A stretch of 24,316 nt of DNA from positions 1-24,316 of IMG/VR virus record IMGVR_UViG_3300037042_001833; one strand, 5' to 3'. The notes beneath the pieces were generated by a model, which made no database searches, was not told where the DNA came from, and saw only the letters and a list, made by a program, of their open reading frames with translations. Position 1 is the stretch's first letter. Each line of letters opens with the position of its first letter. This DNA comes from a virus. This document shows positions 22,062 to 24,316 of this stretch, piece after piece. The position numbers were made by a program, and so were the translations under genes.

Positions 22062-22698
22062 TAGAGAGCGTAAACAAGACATTAAATACAAAATCACTCT
22101 TAATGAAGAACAGAAGGAAGTTAAAAGATTAATTCTTGAGAATCAGATAGTTGTTATCACTGGTAGGGCTGGTTGTGGTAAGAGTCTTGTAAGTGCACAA
22201 TGTGCTCTAGACTTTCTCTTTAAGAAACAATGTGATCAAATCCTTGTAACTAGAGCTGCTGTAGAAGTGGGTCATTCATTAGGGTTTTTACCTGGGTCTC
22301 TTAATGAAAAGTTTGATCCCTATTTAGAAGCATTCCAAGAAAACCTAATTAAATGTTATGATAAAGTCAAAGTTGAAGAGCTTATTAGCTCAAAGAAAGT
22401 TAATGCCCTTCCAGTACAGTTTATTAGAGGTAAAACTATTGATGATGTCCTTGTGGTGGAAGAAGCTCAAAATCTTACAAAAGCTGAAATGCTGGCTATT
22501 CTCACTAGGCTTGGGAAAACAGGAAAAATGATTATCAATGGAGATAATGAACAGAAGGATATCAAGGATGGTATGAATGGACTTAGTTATGTAATTGAGC
22601 TATCCAAGAAAATATTAGATATCAAATACATTAAGCTTAAACACAATCATAGAAGTGATCTTGTGGGTAAGATTCTGGACTTTGAATATGGGAAATAA
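22048..22698 (+). CDS. phoH: PhoH-like ATPase
   Basis: A 216-residue SF1-type P-loop protein of the PhoH family. Walker A is G-R-A-G-C-G-K-S (residues 39-46). The characteristic T-R-A-A-V-E-V-G-H-S-L-G-F-L-P-G follows, then F-I-R-G-K-T-I, Walker B V-L-V-V-E-E-A-Q-N, and I-N-G-D-N-E-Q with a final K-H-N-H-R-S-D. Length and layout equal other phage PhoH proteins. PhoH is widespread in phages; it has been linked to phosphate stress and RNA or ribosome metabolism, and its phage role is unsettled. It overlaps its neighbours on both sides (14 nt and 11 nt). Confidence 0.9.
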   Translation: MKETNRERKQDIKYKITLNEEQKEVKRLILENQIVVITGRAGCGKSLVSAQCALDFLFKKQCDQILVTRAAVEVGHSLGFLPGSLNEKFDPYLEAFQENLIKCYDKVKVEELISSKKVNALPVQFIRGKTIDDVLVVEEAQNLTKAEMLAILTRLGKTGKMIINGDNEQKDIKDGMNGLSYVIELSKKILDIKYIKLKHNHRSDLVGKILDFEYGK

Positions 22699-23083
22699 AC
22701 CTTTAAGTAGACAATTTTTATTAAATCAAGGATTTTGTTGCAACAATGGTTGTCTCAACTGTCCTTATAAATCAACAAATATGCAAAATCAATTTTTCTA
22801 CACCAGAAAAGAACTGGTAAGTGGAACCCCAGAGAATCCAGAATTTAAAGAATTTAGGGATAGTTTTAATGTTGAAAAGATAGTGAGAACTCTCACTATT
22901 GATGATGGTAGAGTGTTAGTGTTATTAGATGATCTTCATGAAAGAAGTCAAGAAGTACCTGATATAGATGTTAAAACTAATAAAATGAAGGGTGTAAAAC
23001 GAGAAAGAAATACTTTTCAAAGTGAAATCTATTTAGATCCTGCTGATGCAGGAAGATTCTTAAAATTAACATCTATAGAATAA
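22688..23083 (+). CDS. DUF5522-like cysteine-rich module joined to a second domain
   Basis: A 131-residue protein. I chose the ATG at 22688, 11 nt before the phoH stop; an upstream in-frame ATG at 22655 would add eleven residues wholly inside phoH. Residues 9-27 read Q-F-L-L-N-Q-G-F-C-C-N-N-G-C-L-N-C-P-Y, the four-cysteine signature of the DUF5522 family (Cys17, 18, 22, 25), usually a stand-alone small protein in Bacteroidota genomes. From Met about 32 onward is a separate, acidic domain (FYTRKELVSGTPENPEFKEF, later VRTLTIDDGRVLVLLDDLHE) ending in I-Y-L-D-P-A-D-A-G-R-F. Its TAATG overlap couples it to the glycosyltransferase. Function unknown; metal binding is likely for the first module. Confidence 0.6.
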   Translation: MGNKPLSRQFLLNQGFCCNNGCLNCPYKSTNMQNQFFYTRKELVSGTPENPEFKEFRDSFNVEKIVRTLTIDDGRVLVLLDDLHERSQEVPDIDVKTNKMKGVKRERNTFQSEIYLDPADAGRFLKLTSIE

Positions 23084-23829
23084 TGAATAGTCCATTAATA
23101 TCATGTAAGATGATCACTTATGGAAGAGTGGAAATGTTGGAGGAATCTTTACATAGTTTCCTCCAACAAACCTATTCTCCTAAAGAACTGATAATAGTTA
23201 ATGATTATCCCCTTCAGAAGCTCATATATGACCATCCTGAGGTTAAAATATATAATCTAGATCAAACCTTCACAACTATTGGTGCTAAGGAGAATTATGC
23301 CACAGAACAATGTACAGGAGATATAATATGTCAATGGGATGATGATGATGTAGCTCTACCAAACCATCTCAATAATGTAACCAAGTTTATAGGAGATAAT
23401 AACATCATCCATTGGAAAACAGGAGTGTTATGTCATATTACAGGAATTGAACAAGTGGGCTGGATAGGTAATTCAGGAATTGTATTTACAAAGAAAGCTT
23501 GGAAAGCTATAGGAAAACATCCTTTAGAAAATGCAGGATATGATATGACCTTTATTGAGAAGATTCATGCTTTAGATCATAGTAAGAAGTTATTTGCTGA
23601 AATGCCTAAAGAAGATGCAAGTTGGTTTTATATGTGGGGAGGAAGAGGCTATCACATGAGTGGACAAGGAGATGATGTTCCTGGAAAAGCTAATATAATA
23701 CAAAGACATTCTTTACATATAGAAAATCTTAGAAAGAAAGGAAAAATCCCTACAGGAGATGTTATATTAAAACCACATTGGAATCATGATTATATAAAAA
23801 TGTTAGAAAATTTTATATTAAAAAAGTAG
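23083..23829 (+). CDS. Family 2 (GT-A) glycosyltransferase
   Basis: A 248-residue enzyme expected to transfer a sugar from a nucleotide donor. Residues 4-42 have the GT2 opening: S-C-K-M-I-T-Y-G-R-V-E-M-L, then S-F-L-Q-Q-T-Y-S-P-K-E-L-I-I-V-N-D. After G-A-K-E-N-Y-A comes the metal-binding acidic motif C-Q-W-D-D-D-D-V (Asp86-Asp89). A likely acceptor-side W-I-G-N-S-G-I-V-F-T-K-K-A-W follows near residue 125. It has no membrane segment, so it is cytoplasmic. Targets could be phage DNA bases, virion proteins or host glycans; nothing here decides. Start in a TAATG overlap; the 3' end overlaps the convergent minus-strand gene by 12 bp. Confidence 0.85.
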   Translation: MNSPLISCKMITYGRVEMLEESLHSFLQQTYSPKELIIVNDYPLQKLIYDHPEVKIYNLDQTFTTIGAKENYATEQCTGDIICQWDDDDVALPNHLNNVTKFIGDNNIIHWKTGVLCHITGIEQVGWIGNSGIVFTKKAWKAIGKHPLENAGYDMTFIEKIHALDHSKKLFAEMPKEDASWFYMWGGRGYHMSGQGDDVPGKANIIQRHSLHIENLRKKGKIPTGDVILKPHWNHDYIKMLENFILKK

Positions 23830-24316
23830 TGAATCTTTAATTATTTGAGGAAGTTTTTCTAAAGAACCTTTATGTTCTTCAAACACTTTTTTAAATACAT
23901 TTTTATCATCAGTGGAATATCTCCAAAATACACTTTTGTATATTTTATTTGATTCTTGATTATTTTTTAACATAAGATCTTTACAACATTTGCCTGTATC
24001 AATTAAATAAATGTTTGCATCAATTTTTAAATTGGGAGGTCTAGTGTGTCTACCAGGAAGCCACTCAAAGTCTTTTCTTAATATACATGTTTTAGAAAAC
24101 CAATATGTATCCAACTTACCCCAACTTCTTTGTTCTAATATTTTCTTTGTTTCATCTAAAGGAGGTTCTGAATCATGTTGCATTAATGATATACCTGTAG
24201 GTGCAATCCAATCGTTTAGTGTGTTAATAATATAATTACGTAAATCTGGATGAAAAATCCTTTCATCTTGATCAGCATATAACACTATATATCCTTCATT
24301 AATAAATCTTTTCTTA
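23818..24316 (-). CDS. Glycosyltransferase-like protein, 5' end cut by window edge
   Basis: The minus-strand frame is open to the window edge (…F-I-N-E-G-Y-I-V-L-Y-A-D-Q-D-E-R-I) and ends TAA at 23818-23820. The GTG at 24285 is unlikely to be the true start because coding sequence continues upstream. V-L-Y-A-D-Q-D-E has the D-x-D-E look of GT-A metal-binding loops, and W-F-S-K-T-C-I-L-R-K-D-F-E-W-L-P-G-R-H resembles the later part of such enzymes. An N-terminal donor-binding region would lie outside the window. It is the only minus-strand gene and converges on another glycosyltransferase, suggesting a boundary between modules. A different Asp-rich enzyme cannot be excluded. Confidence 0.5.
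   Translation of the reverse strand, partial: KKRFINEGYIVLYADQDERIFHPDLRNYIINTLNDWIAPTGISLMQHDSEPPLDETKKILEQRSWGKLDTYWFSKTCILRKDFEWLPGRHTRPPNLKIDANIYLIDTGKCCKDLMLKNNQESNKIYKSVFWRYSTDDKNVFKKVFEEHKGSLEKLPQIIKDSLLF

Noticed and set aside
24011-24235. Plus-strand ORF of 74 codons opposite the truncated minus-strand gene
   Set aside because: The minus-strand frame is longer, continues to the edge and has family-like motifs, so this frame is its shadow.
1-24316. CRISPR arrays, tRNA or rRNA genes, insertion sequences
   Set aside because: I looked for regular repeats, cloverleaf arms with CCA-type ends and transposase motifs and saw none.

Overview
The window is about 24.3 kb of very AT-rich, tightly packed DNA from the genome of a tailed phage that most likely infects Bacteroidota. 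Reasons: forty closely spaced or overlapping genes run on the plus strand, and only the last gene is on the minus strand. There are many small anonymous ORFs. Start codons follow A/T-rich leaders with no Shine-Dalgarno motif. Two promoters resemble the Bacteroidota consensus (TTTG, about 20 nt, TAnnTTTG). The gene set (DnaB-like helicase, DnaG-like primase without a zinc ribbon, Sak4-like ATPase, uracil-DNA glycosylase relative, rIIA/rIIB pair, PD-(D/E)XK nuclease, class II ribonucleotide reductase, RecA, dUTPase, PhoH) is that of a large virulent phage. It recalls crAss-like and related Bacteroidota phages, but no structural gene is present to settle the lineage. Stops are TAA, TGA and TAG, so the code looks standard.

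Layout. 1-1084: the end of one gene, a 63-codon ORF, and a winged-helix-like protein that may be a helicase loader or replication initiator. 1085-1403: the only long gene-free stretch. It holds direct repeats, a perfect hairpin and an array of TGTnACA half-sites, and could be an early control region and/or replication origin. 1404-6989: replication core (DnaB-like helicase, SF2 helicase, Sak4-like ATPase, a possible ssDNA-binding protein, primase), with a terminator at 5941-5977. 6989-9866: small genes, a DUF932-like protein and a UDG relative with altered catalytic residues. 9863-13995: rIIA-like GHKL ATPase, a terminator, a small gene, and a rIIB-like protein carrying a DnaJ-type zinc finger. 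14001-14044: a promoter inside an inverted repeat; it shares an element with the 1359-1387 site. 14053-17825: HNH protein, small genes and a RecE/RecB-like nuclease. 17848-19767: B12-dependent ribonucleotide reductase, followed by a terminator and a new promoter. 19892-23829: recA, dut, an HNH-like protein, phoH, a DUF5522-like protein and a glycosyltransferase. 23818-24316: a convergent, truncated, glycosyltransferase-like gene.

How the genes could work together (inference). The helicases, primase, SSB and recombinases form the phage replication and recombination machinery. The reductase and dUTPase supply dNTPs and keep uracil out of DNA. rIIA/rIIB probably counter exclusion systems. The TGTyACA-N14-TGTGACA element upstream of both the helicase block and the HNH block suggests that one DNA-binding protein controls both. 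Several key active sites differ from their families: the UDG catalytic Asp is Cys, and three P-loop ATPases have altered Walker A motifs. These are the strongest leads for unusual biochemistry, together with the shared operator and the zinc finger in rIIB.
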